Shown here: positions 25,041 through 35,780 of the stretch, in pieces | How positions within the stretch are numbered: the first letter of the stretch is position 1 | Layout of the letters: every line of letters starts with the position of its first letter | From: Dryomyza anilis | Lineage: Eukaryota; Arthropoda; Insecta; Diptera; Dryomyzidae | DNA: 64,000 nt | Assembly (NCBI GenBank): GCA_951804985.1 | Contig: OX638130.1 | Coordinates: 5,008,791-5,072,790 of the forward strand | Direction: 5' to 3' | Program-made: the position numbers and the translations under genes | The notes under the pieces: model-generated | What the model saw: only the letters and a program-made list of their open reading frames with translations | The model's database searches: none | What the model was told of the DNA's origin: nothing

Positions 25041-26600
25041 ATTTTTTCGAGGTTGAAAACTATTTTTTTTGTGGGATTCTAAATTTATAAATAAAAAAAA
25101 ACAAAAAAAATAAATAAATACATATATTTTCCTAAAAGAAAATTGTTTTTCAATGACTGAAATCAAAAAACAAAACCAAAGTTCAAATTTGTATTATTAT
25201 AAATCGCAATTTAAACGTTGTATTTTTAAAATTCATATCTTATAACTATAGCTCATCAATTTCTAATTTTAAAAATATTCTATACATCTAAAGCTAAGAC
25301 ATTTTAATTTTTGAGAAATCATTCTAAACCACTGTGCGCTGTTTCGCCACCACCATGCTGTGCTTTTCATTCAACGCTTTAATGGTTCAACGTTGGCGTA
25401 GATTTATTTAGGCGTATCTGGCAGATACCTATGAAAATATACTAACAAAAATTGTTAGCATATGCAAAGTACAACAAAAACCACAATAACAAAAAGAAAA
25501 ACCTATGCAACATGTTGACCATCATCAATTAAAAATGTTACAAACCAGTTTACACGCATGCAATCAACATAAGCAGCTACAGATACTCGCAGATACAATT
25601 GACAGATACTTTTTATATTGGCAGTGGAGGGGAGAGAGGCACTTCAAAAGCGCATTATAATTTTAAAGTTTAAATAACTTTTTAGGCTTAACGTGACTTT
25701 TATGCTTTGAGGTTTATTAGCAAATTTTACGTAGGTTTTTTTTATTGACCATGAGACTTACTGTAATACTTTGCATTAGATTTGTAGCTAAAGTCAACAA
25801 AAAAACAGCTGTGTCGCTACAAAAGTTCAAAAATATTTATCTACAATTATTATACAATTTAATTGCATTTGTTTTTGACCTGATTTGTTGTTAAACAATA
25901 GTTATTAGTCAATTGCTGATAAGAATGCTACACAATACAATGTATTTTAATCAGTAGATACTTTTTTTCATATATAGATACTATTTTTTCACCTATAGCT
26001 ACTTTTTCTATCTATAGATACTTTTGTATCTACAGCTATGTATTGCCCGTATATTTGTTTTAACTATGCGTTGGTCTGTCCATCAGTGCCTATCAATTGG
26101 TTGCTTGTCATTTATGTACATTTTGTAATTATCGTATTGCGTAATACGCAGGCTGCCCCGCCTGAGGCAAAACAATTCAATACCTTTCAAAATGCATTGC
26201 AATATCACAGATACATTAACCGTTGTATCTATCTATTTGCTGATAATGTCGCTGGCACTCGCTGAAGTTTGTGAAACAGAATCAAAATTGAAAAAAAAAA
26301 AAGAAATTGGAAACAGGTCTTTGTTAGATATGAGGGTATGGTATATAAAAAGCTTGCGGCCTAAATCGGTTGTTACGATAAGAGTCTGGAGTTTATTTTT
26401 GGTGGCAATCGCATGAATCAAACAAAAGCAATAACAGGCAGTTAATTGTGTTTTAAAGTTGTACAAAATATAAAAAATGATTATCGATTTTTGTAAATTT
26501 TAGGATTAAAACTTTAAAAAGAAGTATAAAAATATTATTTCATGTATTAAAAAACTAAAAAATATTATTAACTTGTCATAATAGAACTTGACATAATAGA
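25040..26600. other. AT-rich DNA with dense GATAC words; no gene
   Basis: 25350-25620 and 25940-26240 carry many AGATAC/GTATCT words, including perfect inverted pairs at 25414-25428 (GTATCTG-G-CAGATAC) and 26016-26031 (AGATAC-TTTT-GTATCT). Overlapping frames at 26038-26466 on both strands have no recognisable domain. Confidence 0.45.
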
Positions 26601-26664
26601 AGCATGGTCGTGAAGATCTGGCCATGATCATGTTTTCCCTAATAGAGAAAATTTCTACTAGGGA
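26600..26664. mobile_element. Fragment related to the 'CCCTAG' MITE family (right end)
   Basis: GCCATGATCATGTTTTCCCT then AATTTCTACTAGGGA, the latter identical to the complement of the MITE terminus. The left part is missing. Pieces with the same CCATGATC(A/T)TGTTTTCCCTAATAG core recur at 27828 and, inverted, at 38150, so a second, related family is likely. Confidence 0.6.
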
Positions 26665-27254
26665 TGTTCAAACTTTTGATAAAATCATATACAAATTTGA
26701 ATTCAGTTGAATTTGTATTTTACTGTTCCAGAATTCGTTTCATCCATACAAAATAAAAAAAATTAATTCATTCAAATTCAATTTGTTCTAATTCTGTAAA
26801 ACGTATAAAATTCGAATTTTCTGCATTTTTGATCGAATTTTGATCGAAAGTCAAATAAAAAGTTTTAAATTTAATTATATTCATAATTTAAAAATAACAT
26901 TTTAAACCATAATCGGAACATTTTTTCTACGTTGTCATTTTCGAAGCAGTTACAATATGAAAATGTTTTTTCTAATAGCATAAATTTTCATAAGGAATGT
27001 TCAAACTTTCAATAAAGAGTATATTAAAATTTTAATTCGATTGAATATGCTTTTTGCGAATCGATAATTTGATTTTTTCAATATAAAATAAAAGTATTTC
27101 AATCGAATTTAATATGTATAACGTAAAAAATCCATTTTTGTGTCAAATTTGAACTGATTTTTCTTTCTAATATGAATAATTTCAATTTTTGTTATAATAT
27201 AAAAATTAAAATATAAATTTTAAACCATAATCGAGATATTGATTTTTACCTTGT

Positions 27255-27684
27255 CCCTAGTAGACATTTTGGTAGGGCCATGGTCATGAAGGGATCATGT
27301 CATTATTTGAGATGTTCGGGATATGACGTGGCCCATAATGTCCTTGTAACGCAGTGTCCTGATCATGTATTGACCTCAGGCCAAGATCATGTACTGATCG
27401 GGCAATTCCCCATTTTAATATTTACCCGACAATTGCCTTGTCTGAGCCCGAGCATAATAGGGTTTCTCTCATTAATCTCTAATCTCATTAATCTACTAAT
27501 TTCGTTATGAGGAACAAATAATGTAGCTATGATCGGGAACATTGACTGTTTAGATAATGTAAACCCTGCTATGGTAAGCATGATAAGGGCATGCAAAGGC
27601 AATGATCATATTTTCTCTAATAGGGCTTACCCAACGAAAACCCGATCATTTCCCGATGGCGCATCGGGCAAATTTCAACTAGGG
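27255..27684 (+). mobile_element. MITE, family 'CCCTAG', copy 2 (430 bp)
   Basis: Homologous over its full length to the copies at 9497-9907 (opposite orientation) and 33787-34215 (same orientation). The termini are slightly decayed: CCCTAGTAGACATTTT at left and AAATTTCAACTAGGG at right. GT borders both ends, a candidate 2-bp target duplication. An internal region near 27475-27500 is rearranged (ATCTCTAATCTCATTAATCT) relative to copy 3. The shared short frame begins at ATG 27529. No transposase. Confidence 0.88.
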
Positions 27685-27700
27685 GTCATATACGAGGCAA

Positions 27701-27883
27701 CCAAAATGATCTGACCATCCTAATAGTGTCAATTTATATTAGGAATATACATAAAATTAATATAAAAATTTTAATTAAACTAATTTGGTGTTTTCCTGAA
27801 ACAGAATTCGAGTTTCAATATAAAACAAAATGATCTGACCATGATCTTGTTTTCCCTAATAGTATCAATTTCTATTAGGAATG
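27701..27883. mobile_element. Two short MITE-like fragments in tandem
   Basis: AAAATGATCTGACCAT followed by CCTAATAGTGTCAATTTATATTAGGA (27703-27745) and a better-preserved copy with GATCTTGTTTTCCCTAATAG (27828-27883). Both resemble the end of the fragment at 26600-26664. They seem to have been carried along by the surrounding tandem duplication. Confidence 0.5.
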
Positions 27884-28089
27884 TTAATAAAGGTAATATA
27901 AAAATTTTAATTGGATTAATTTGGTGTTTTACTGAAATAGAATTTGAGTTTTTAATATATAAAGTATTTTATACAAGTTTAATTTTGTCTATAAAACGTA
28001 TACAATTTAATTTTTTGTTGTCGAATTCGATCGAAACAGTTTTTTTCTTTTTAATTGCATTTTCTTTATTTTCGCTTTAATTTTAAAGA

Positions 28090-28908
28090 AAAAAAAATAG
28101 AAAATAGAAAAATCACCAAAATATCACATTACATATTTTATGCATTCTGAAAGGCTGCATTTCTAAAATTATTTCTATTTGTACAACGCTAAATGCTGTC
28201 GAACTGTTAGGGGCACAGCCAAAGGTTCATAATGTTTGACAGCTGTCAACAGGCGTACATGTTTTTTGTATTGCGGTGTTTTCGAAAAAAAACATGAGGG
28301 GGGCTACCACAAAGGTAAAAAAACGATAATTAATGTTGAACAAAAATATGGGAAATTTCAATTATGAAAGGAATTATGAGGTACATTTTCAACAACATTC
28401 CGAAAAAAAGTACCAAATATTTAACAGTTTTTTTACTATTAAAGTACCATTAGATATACCATTTATTACAAAATAATATCAAAATATTTCTGATTTTTTA
28501 TGAAAATCTAAATTCTATACTATTAAATCAATAACTTTTCTATTGAATGTTATGGTATTTTTTCTGAGTGGCAAAAGAAGTTTAAAATACTAAAATACAA
28601 ATAAAACATGTGGTTTTTATATGTACTGTTGAAACAAAAAAATGGTTTTCAAGTTCTAAATGCTATTGCTATAATCTATATAAATCATATTTATAAAATG
28701 GACAAAGCATTTGGCAAAACTTTTTCAAATTCAATAAAATATTCATAACACTACTCAACATGATTTTTTCAATGGACATTTCATATATTCTTTATAATTC
28801 GCAGGGATGATTTTGACTTATCACTCAGTTTTTTTCTTCTTTACCAAACATTAAATAAAAATTAGTTCGAAATATTAGAACATTTAATGCCATTTTTTAG
28901 AATAAACG
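28090..28908. other. AT-rich DNA, no gene seen
   Basis: Only a small complex patch (28190-28310, with GACAGCTGTC at 28240 and ATGAGGGGGGCTACC at 28294) stands out. Confidence 0.5.
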
Positions 28909-28910
28909 AG

Positions 28911-29450
28911 TTGGGAAAGTTAGGTCACATGGGTAAGTTCGGTCACATGGGACGGATTTTTATAGTCGGTCACATGGGTAAGTTCGGTCACATGGGACGG
29001 ATTTTTATAGTCGGTCGGGCCCGACTATGGAATACCCTACACCTTTGGTGGGGATATTAACCCTCAGAATATTATTCATATATCAGAAATTTACGTCTTA
29101 TATCCCCATAAATTAATAAATTATATAAAGTATAAAAAACTAAAAAAAAAATTTGAAAAATGTAATTGGGCGGACCACGCCTATATTTAAAATTTTGAAA
29201 TTTCATAGATTTGATTTTACTAATTTACGGATCAAATTTCCACTATGAAAACCCGGGAAATAATTAAAAAAAAGTGGGCGGATCACGCCCATTTTAGGAC
29301 CACATATTTTTAGGTGAATTCTAACAATACGTTTTAAATTTTATAACTATACCTTGAATACTTTTCGAGTTATTAGTTCCGAAAGAGTTACATAAAAGTG
29401 ACTTGTATGGGAGGTGGGCGTGTCCGTTGACCGATGTTATTTTTTAATAC
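28911..29450. mobile_element. DINE-1/INE-1-like (Helitron-family) element, partial
   Basis: Features shared with the copy at 59205-59988: GGGAAAGTTAGGTCACATGG at the left; a stem-loop ATAGTCGG-N6-CCGACTAT (29007-29028); then AATACCCTACAC. The body carries GGGCGGACCACGCC and GTGGGCGGATCACGCCC phrases, typical in my memory of DINE-1 internal sequence. The CAGA run and the GTGTAGGGTA end are absent, so the right part is lost or unrecognisable. A 45-bp unit at 28923-28967 is tandemly duplicated at 28968-29012. Non-coding, non-autonomous. Confidence 0.68.
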
Positions 29451-31380
29451 AAATGCAAAATTATAAAACAAAATTTATAAAAAATTTGAAGTAAATTCAA
29501 GAAGTTATTTTCAGTACAAAAAGAACTACAACAATGTAGTAAAAACAAAAAAAAAACTTTTTAACGTAACATAATGCAGTAAAAATAAGTACATATGTAG
29601 TAATTTATTAACATTTTCATAAAATAAAACAAAATACAGAATGTAGATAAAACAAATGCAGCTATAGCACTTTTCTACATATTTTTGACGTTTAAATATA
29701 TACAAAATGTTTAGTACAAATTAAGATTGTTCAAATAAGCAGTAAATTTATGTAGTAAAAACAAATACATTTGCATTAACTGTAAATAAATGTTCTTGCT
29801 TAGTTAATATAGTATTTTTTTGGACTATTAATTTTTAATTATTCATTTATCCTCTTTTATTTCATATGATCATTTAATAACATTAAGCAGAAAACTAATT
29901 ATACGCCTCATTAAATCAGTTAAAATTTTATAAAGTTTAGCTTATAATATTTGATTAGTTTCTTTTCATTTTATCACATAGACTTGCTTTACAATTTATC
30001 ATCAATATTACGCAGAAATCCATTATTAATTTACCGTAGTAACTCTATCAAATGCTACGGTTACCAATTTCGCACTACACTTTAACACAATTTTCTGCGT
30101 TTTCATTTAATGCTTATTCTTTAAATCTTTTATTTTTTATTATTATTTTTTTCCATTTAAAGCACGATTGCGTTTAAATTGAATTTTTTATTTAATTTCC
30201 AGCACACATATAATAAACACTTTAATGATTTTTTCATCAACTATTTTTTGTTCGCATTATTTTTTATGATTTCTTCAACATCAGCAAAAACTAAACTTTA
30301 TTATATTAATAACAAACAGCATTAATTTGTGTCAATTTTTGTATTTATTTCATGTATTTATTTCATTAAAATGGTGTTGCAGTTATTATTATTTTTTGCA
30401 GTTTTTCTTTTAAATTTTAAATCGCAGTTTTTCGCAATTTTTGTGCTGCGTTTTGCAGTAACATTTATTAAACGAAGCATTACAAGCGGTGTAAAAGACA
30501 CAAAGATTTTTTTTTTTTAAATTTGAATTTTTATTTTAAAAAAATAATATTATAAAAGTTTCACAAAATTTAAATTGTATTAAGTTTCTGCATAAAGCAG
30601 ACAACATAAATAATTTTAAAAAATGCTTTAAAACTCACTGATAGCCTTTATATGCGCAAAAGATACAAATGTATCTTTTAGTCATAATATTTACAAATTA
30701 TGCAAATTTGATAATTTTTAGCCTTGGCAGCTGCAAGAACAGCTGGGACAACAAGACTGCTTATTTAAAAAGTTAAAAAATGCAGCTATACTACTAAAAG
30801 ATACAAAGTCAAAAGTATCTAAAGTATCTGAGCATAGGCCCACACATAAAAGTCAAACAGCCAACGCTAAACTTTTACTTTTGTTGTTGTTTTTATTGAA
30901 ATTATATGAGAAAATTATGAAAAACTGATATTAAAATGCATATGTTTCAGATAGACTGAAACGCAAACAACTGCGATATACTTTTTAGTCTGGGCAGCCC
31001 AAAGACGCAGTTGTAAACATACAAACTGCGACACACATTTTTCCAATTAGAAATAAATATAAAAATAACAAAAAAAATGCATAAATATAGCACATGTGTT
31101 GGTGGTTGTTAGTTGGTTTGTAGATTCGTGGTTTTAATGCAACGCGTTACTTGCTACACAATAAAAACTATTTTTTTTTTCAGCAGCTTTTGTTGTTGTG
31201 TATATTTTGCACAGACACAACAACAACCAAAGCACGATTTAAATTTTTTCAATGAAAAATTTAATTTGCAAATATTTACTTTTTTTATTTTAATAAGATT
31301 TTGTTTGTTTTTTATTTTGCAATTTTTGCTTTATTGTTTGCTATTTTTTTTAGCTATAATTTGAGTTTTTTGCGTTTTGT
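29450..31380. other. AT-rich DNA with isolated GATAC hairpin; no gene
   Basis: A stretch with AGTAAAAACAAATACA-like words (29520-29780) may be a decayed repeat. At 30658-30679 an isolated perfect inverted pair has 9-bp arms (AAAAGATAC-AAAT-GTATCTTTT). Frames at 30329-30520 and 31113-31364 are Phe/Leu/Ile-rich and carry no recognisable domain. Confidence 0.45.
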
Positions 31381-31730
31381 TTGCTTCGAGCAAAATCCGT
31401 CAGATACAAGATACGCTGCACACAACCGCACCGTGTGGAATCTAAATCGCAACTGAATTCAATTGGAATCGCCAGCAACACGAGACGGTAATAACGTCAA
31501 AGCGCACGGTCGCTGGAGGGTTAATTTTGATTTTTTGTTGTTTTTGTGCGCGTATCTTGTATCGCCAACGCCGCCTCGTGTGTTTTGTGTATCGGCGAGA
31601 TACAAAAGAGCAGCGACTGTCGACTGACTGGCTGGTGATAGTACAAAGAGTGCGAGAGAATGTGAGAAAATATATCCAATTGGTTTTAGAGTTTAATACA
31701 ACTTTTTGTGGATTCTAAGAGCAATTATCT
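31380..31730. other. GC-richer island, possible promoter or enhancer
   Basis: A sharp local rise in G+C with GATAC motifs in unusual density: CAGATACAAGATACGC (31401), GCGTATCTTGTATCGCC (31550) and GTATCGGCGAGATAC (31589-31603). Also present are CACGGTCGCTGGAGGG and GACTGTCGACTGACTGGC. A 63-codon + frame (31527-31718) has no recognisable domain. I suspect regulatory DNA or an upstream non-coding exon, but no TATA box, splice pair or coding frame settles it. Confidence 0.3.
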
Positions 31731-32370
31731 AAAAAAAATATCATGCGATATTTTTGCGACATGTGCTTTAAATGCGATTTGTAGCATTTGCTATGCTTTA
31801 CGAAGTATTTTGCATTATTTTTGAGAAATTAGAAAATTTATCGCATGCTATAAATGTCGTATATGAATTTCTAGCATGCGATCAAATTCTGAAATTTACA
31901 AATTTTTGTGGATTTTAATGCGCGCCAGCGATAAACAACAAAGAGCGCAGCAAGTGCTCTTTTTTAGAAGACAATACAAAAAATGACTAGCAAAAAATTA
32001 AAAAAAAAAATTTGTAAAAAAAAACCCAAATTAAGCCATTTACATACATCACTATGTAGGTGGTTGTGTATATATTTTATAGAGTACAATAACATATGCT
32101 GTTGTATAAAACACAATTATTTAATGACTAATAAATGCTCGAGTTCAGTTGGGTTAATGAGTTATAAGTTGAAAACTTGAAAACTCTTCAAATACTCAAC
32201 GCATTTTGCGTGCTTTTCAATTTTTAATGCTAATTAATAATTGATTTATTGATAACAAGTCTTTATTTAAGTGGTTTTTAATAATGTTTCAATGATTTTA
32301 AACATTTTAATTGCATGTGAGCAAAAATGTGTTAACATTTAAAGTGTTTGTGTTAAAATTAAATAGCGAC
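31730..32370. other. AT-rich DNA, no gene seen
   Basis: A loosely repeated ATGCGAT/GCATGCGAT word group at 31740-31880 is the only structure noticed. Confidence 0.5.
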
Positions 32371-32830
32371 AACTTATCGAGGGATATTGAAATTATATTG
32401 AGTTTTTAAAGGTCATATTTCTAAAAGTAGAACCGATATCAAAAAATTAGCAATTTTCATAATTAGTTTTAACTATGTACTAAATAACTATACAACATTT
32501 TTTTCGCATACATTTTTATAAACTAAAAAATATTTGAAAAATAGTCTAAATAAAAAATCGAAATTTTTGGAGTTCAGATATGTTGAGCTTTTAAAGATCA
32601 TATTTCAAAAAGTAGAGCCGATATCAGTAGGTCAGTATTTTTCATAAATAGTATAAACTATGTTCTACATAACTATAAAACATTTTCGTTTTTCTCAATA
32701 AATCTTCAATAATAAAAAAATAATTAAAAAAAGTCAAAATAAAAGTCTAAATTTTTCAAGTTCTGATATATTGAGCATTTAGACAGCATATTGCAAAAAG
32801 TAGAGCCAAGATCCTAAAATATTAATCGTT
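32370..32830. repeat. ~186-bp tandem repeat, 2.5 copies
   Basis: AAAAAGTAGAGCCGATATC, preceded by ATATTGAGC-TTTAAAGATCATATTT-type sequence, recurs near 32420, 32607 and 32794. Monomers also share AACTATGTNCTANATAACTA and a CGAAATTTTT-type segment. Confidence 0.8.
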
Positions 32831-33555
32831 TGACTTACAATCCTTACTTGTTACATCTACAACGACTAATTAATAATGTTCACAAATTTAACTAAAATTA
32901 GCTCTAAATAGCTTTTTGTTAAAATTCAAATTAAATGTTCCTTAAAATTGCATTTTAGCGTAGGTGGGTTAATGACCATATGTCTGATTTTAGCCAAAAA
33001 CGTACAACTGTTTGTTGCCGACTCACAGACAGTCTTAAATTTCACAAAAATAAATAAAATAAACAATATATAGTGTCTCAAACAAAAGGGTGAACATTTA
33101 AAAATTACAAATTTTAATAAATTTTGTAAAAAATCAAACGATTATAAATTTGAGCTGACACCATTCTTGAATGGTAAGGCTTGCCACATAAGTACGTCGT
33201 ATCGGGTCTGTAAGTATCTGACAGATACAAGGCATAAAAAAGCAGTATCTACAATATTGGCAAAGTACAGATTTCGAGAGCATTATGACGCATCAATATC
33301 ATAAAAAAACCAATGCGAAAACAATGCCTTGTTGAGATTAAGTAAAAACAAAGAAAATGCAAAATAAAATAAAACTGAATAAAAATAATACAAATGAGAT
33401 AATGCAAAAAAAAATAACCAGATTCAGTTAAAGAAGATCAGGAAATAAATGAATATAATAAGAAAATAAACATTTCGTACAAAATAAAAGAGTTAATCAT
33501 TAATAACTCTTGTTTTTATTGTAAAATCAAATTTATGAAATCTATATACCTTAGT
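32830..33555. other. AT-rich DNA with one isolated GATAC palindrome
   Basis: At 33214-33228 GTATCTG-A-CAGATAC forms a perfect inverted pair in otherwise unique sequence. No gene recognised. Confidence 0.5.
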
Positions 33556-33557
33556 AG

Positions 33558-33612
33558 CATAGAAAACATTTTTCTGTGCCGCGCTACTTCTCGGCTAATA
33601 ATGGAAAAATGA
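33558..33612 (+). mobile_element. Fragment of the SINE body
   Basis: CATAGAAAACATTTTTCTGT then GCCGCGCTACTTCTCGGCTA closely matches 53538-53580 inside the full SINE at 53451-53685. No tRNA-like head or tail is present, so it is a truncated copy or a decayed remnant. Confidence 0.65.
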
Positions 33613-33649
33613 CCCTTTAATTATATTAAGTAGAAACTGTATTAAGTTT

Positions 33650-33786
33650 GTGATCGTGAACTGGTCATGGTTTTTTTTGTGCCTTGACAAAACAGTATCG
33701 GTTCTATAATCAGTTTACCCGTATAGCCAACATTTTTTCTAGGGATATGAGAATGTGTACAGAAATGAGCGTAGCACAGGTCTCTA
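33650..33786. other. Possible MITE remnant beside MITE copy 3
   Basis: GTGATCGTGAACTGGTCATGG and a later TTTTTTCTAGGGATATG resemble interior and end words of the CCCTAG family, but matching is too short to assign. Confidence 0.25.
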
Positions 33787-34215
33787 CCATAGTAGAAATT
33801 TTGGTAGGGCCAGGGTCATGAAGTGATCATGTCATTATTTGAGGTGATCGGGATATGACGAGGCCCATAATGTCCTTGTAACGCAGTGTCCTAATCATGT
33901 ATTGACCTCAGGCCATGATCCTGTACTGATCGGGCAATTCCCCATTTTAATATTTACCCGACAATTCCCTTGTCTGAGCCCGAACATAATAGGGTTTCTC
34001 TCATTAATCTCGATCATTGCCTGATACTAATTTCGTTATGAGGAACAAATAATGTAGCTATGATCGGGAACATTGACTGTTTAGATAATGTAAACCCTGA
34101 TATGGTAAGCATGATAAGGGCATGCAAAGGCAATGATCATATTTTCTCTAATATGGCTTACCCAACGAAAATCCGATCATTTCCCGATGGCGCATCGGGC
34201 AAATTTCTACTAGGG
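33787..34215 (+). mobile_element. MITE, family 'CCCTAG', copy 3 (429 bp)
   Basis: Same orientation as copy 2 and clearly homologous throughout. Left end CCATAGTAGAAATTTT (one change), right end AAATTTCTACTAGGG. TA flanks both ends, a candidate 2-bp target duplication. The internal short frame begins at ATG 34060. Upstream of it the same frame continues back through a single TGA at the place where copy 1 has CGA. The DINE-like fragment begins directly at its right edge. Confidence 0.9.
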
Positions 34216-34402
34216 TATAGACCGATCAGCTTCATGTTCAATAGCAAATATAGTTGGTTTAAAAGAAATCTATGTTTTGAGTTTCATTTATCTAGCTCTT
34301 CTTCTTTTCTTGTAATCGTTATTTCAACAGACATACTGTGAGATATATGGACATTGCTAAATCAATTCAGGAGGTCATAATAAATCAATTTTGTATACTG
34401 GA
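34216..34402 (+). mobile_element. DINE-1-like fragment (interior to 3' part)
   Basis: GTTTCATTTATCTAGCTCTT, ATTTCAACAGACA, and GGACATTGCTAAATCAATTC with AGGAGGTCAT line up in order with the element at 59205-59988. The CAGA run is nearly absent, indicating an old or deleted copy. The CCCTAG MITE abuts it and may have inserted into it. Confidence 0.72.
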
Positions 34403-35780
34403 CACGCCTATTTTTGGGTTCTACAAAAGAATTATAAAAAAATATCTCTCTCTCAATTTTAAATTAAATTTAAATTAAAAGAAAATGTTTCGAATTAAAA
34501 AAATAAGAAATTCAATATTAAAAAGAAAAAACTAATATTGTGAAAATAAAATAATAATATAAGAAAACACCATATGTTTATGATGCGTCAAGCAACAGAA
34601 TCAGATACTTTTTTCATAAGATTCAGCATTAAGTATCTCTAAGATACAAGCAATAAATAAATACAAGCTAAATCTGTCTGAATAACCACAAAACTATAAA
34701 ATGAGCAACAATAATATTTATGATCAAACATAATACGTATATATGACTAATATTCAGAGAAGAAAGACAAAAAAAAATTATCTTAATGAAATACATATCA
34801 AAAAGGTTGAAATTCTTAATTGTATCTAATGGATTGAATTAAGCCAAAGTTTAAAGTACAACGACTTGCGAATTTTAATCAAAAAAACGGAAGTTTCATT
34901 TATGATTAATGTTTGAGGAGTTCTTAAGAAAAGAAATTAAGTAAATTGAAGAAATTAAGCTAAGCTCAGAATATAAAATTAATGAAATTAAACAGTTAGG
35001 TTATGAAAAAATGATTTTAAAAAATATATATTATATTTTATTTATATTATCGACTCTATTCTATTATATATCTATAATATTTCGACTCTATTATATTTTC
35101 TATATTTCACAATTTTTATGATGATTTTACATTCTGATAACAAAAAATATTACAAATGCTAGGCTTCAATTATTGCACGCCATTTTATGATTAGTCTCCT
35201 AAGCTCACAATAAAACTCTTTATTTAGGATTCATCTAGCTTTCGGTGGGAGCATGGCCCATGTGGACTCTGTGTGCGTGTATTTGTGGATTCTACAGTGG
35301 ATTTAAGTCTCATGCTCTATTATTGCTCATTCCTTCAAATGCCGGCTGTTGACTTTATTTTTGAGATTTTCATTTATTTTGTTTTTATTATATCTTTTGC
35401 ACTTAGTTTACAACAAACTAGACACATTTTAGATTCCACAAACAAAAGAGCGATAAAAGAGCTTAGCATCCAATAAAAAAAGTACAGGGAGAGCTTTGCG
35501 CATGAAAAGCTTTAATGTTTGGAAATGCGTGTTTTAAGGGTATATTATAGAAATAATAAAATTAAAATTTTAGGAAAATTTTAAAAATTCAAGTTAAATA
35601 TATTGGACCTATTTTAACAAAATTTTTTTAACTCGAAGTTTTTGTTATAGAAAAAACTTACCATATAATGTAATATTGAAAAAGAAGCTTACCTGAAAAT
35701 AAAAAAAGAATATTTTTTAGTAAATTATATAAGAATTAAAATTTTTTAGTCAAAAATATTATTTATAGTTAAAATTTTAT
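34402..35780. other. AT-rich DNA, no gene; small complex patch
   Basis: Isolated inverted pair GTATCTCTAAGATAC at 34633-34647. A more complex patch at 35220-35480 (GGTGGGAGCATGGCCCATGT) contains a 67-codon + frame without recognisable domain. Otherwise AT-rich. Confidence 0.45.

Larger units (their letters stand above)
26665..28090. repeat. AT-rich tandem block hosting MITE copy 2
   Basis: The phrase GGAATGTT(C/A)A with a following TTGAATT(C/T)GATTGAAT-type stretch, and AAACCATAATCG, occur twice (26904 and 27223, ~320 bp apart) to the left of the MITE. To its right, AATATAAAAATTTTAATTNN followed by AATTTGGTGTTTTNCTGAAA occurs at about 27760 and 27898, ~138 bp apart. The MITE at 27255-27684 interrupts this repeat. 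Confidence 0.55.

Noticed and set aside
28090..28900. Transposon remnant
   Set aside because: No termini, coding remnant or second copy in the window could be found.
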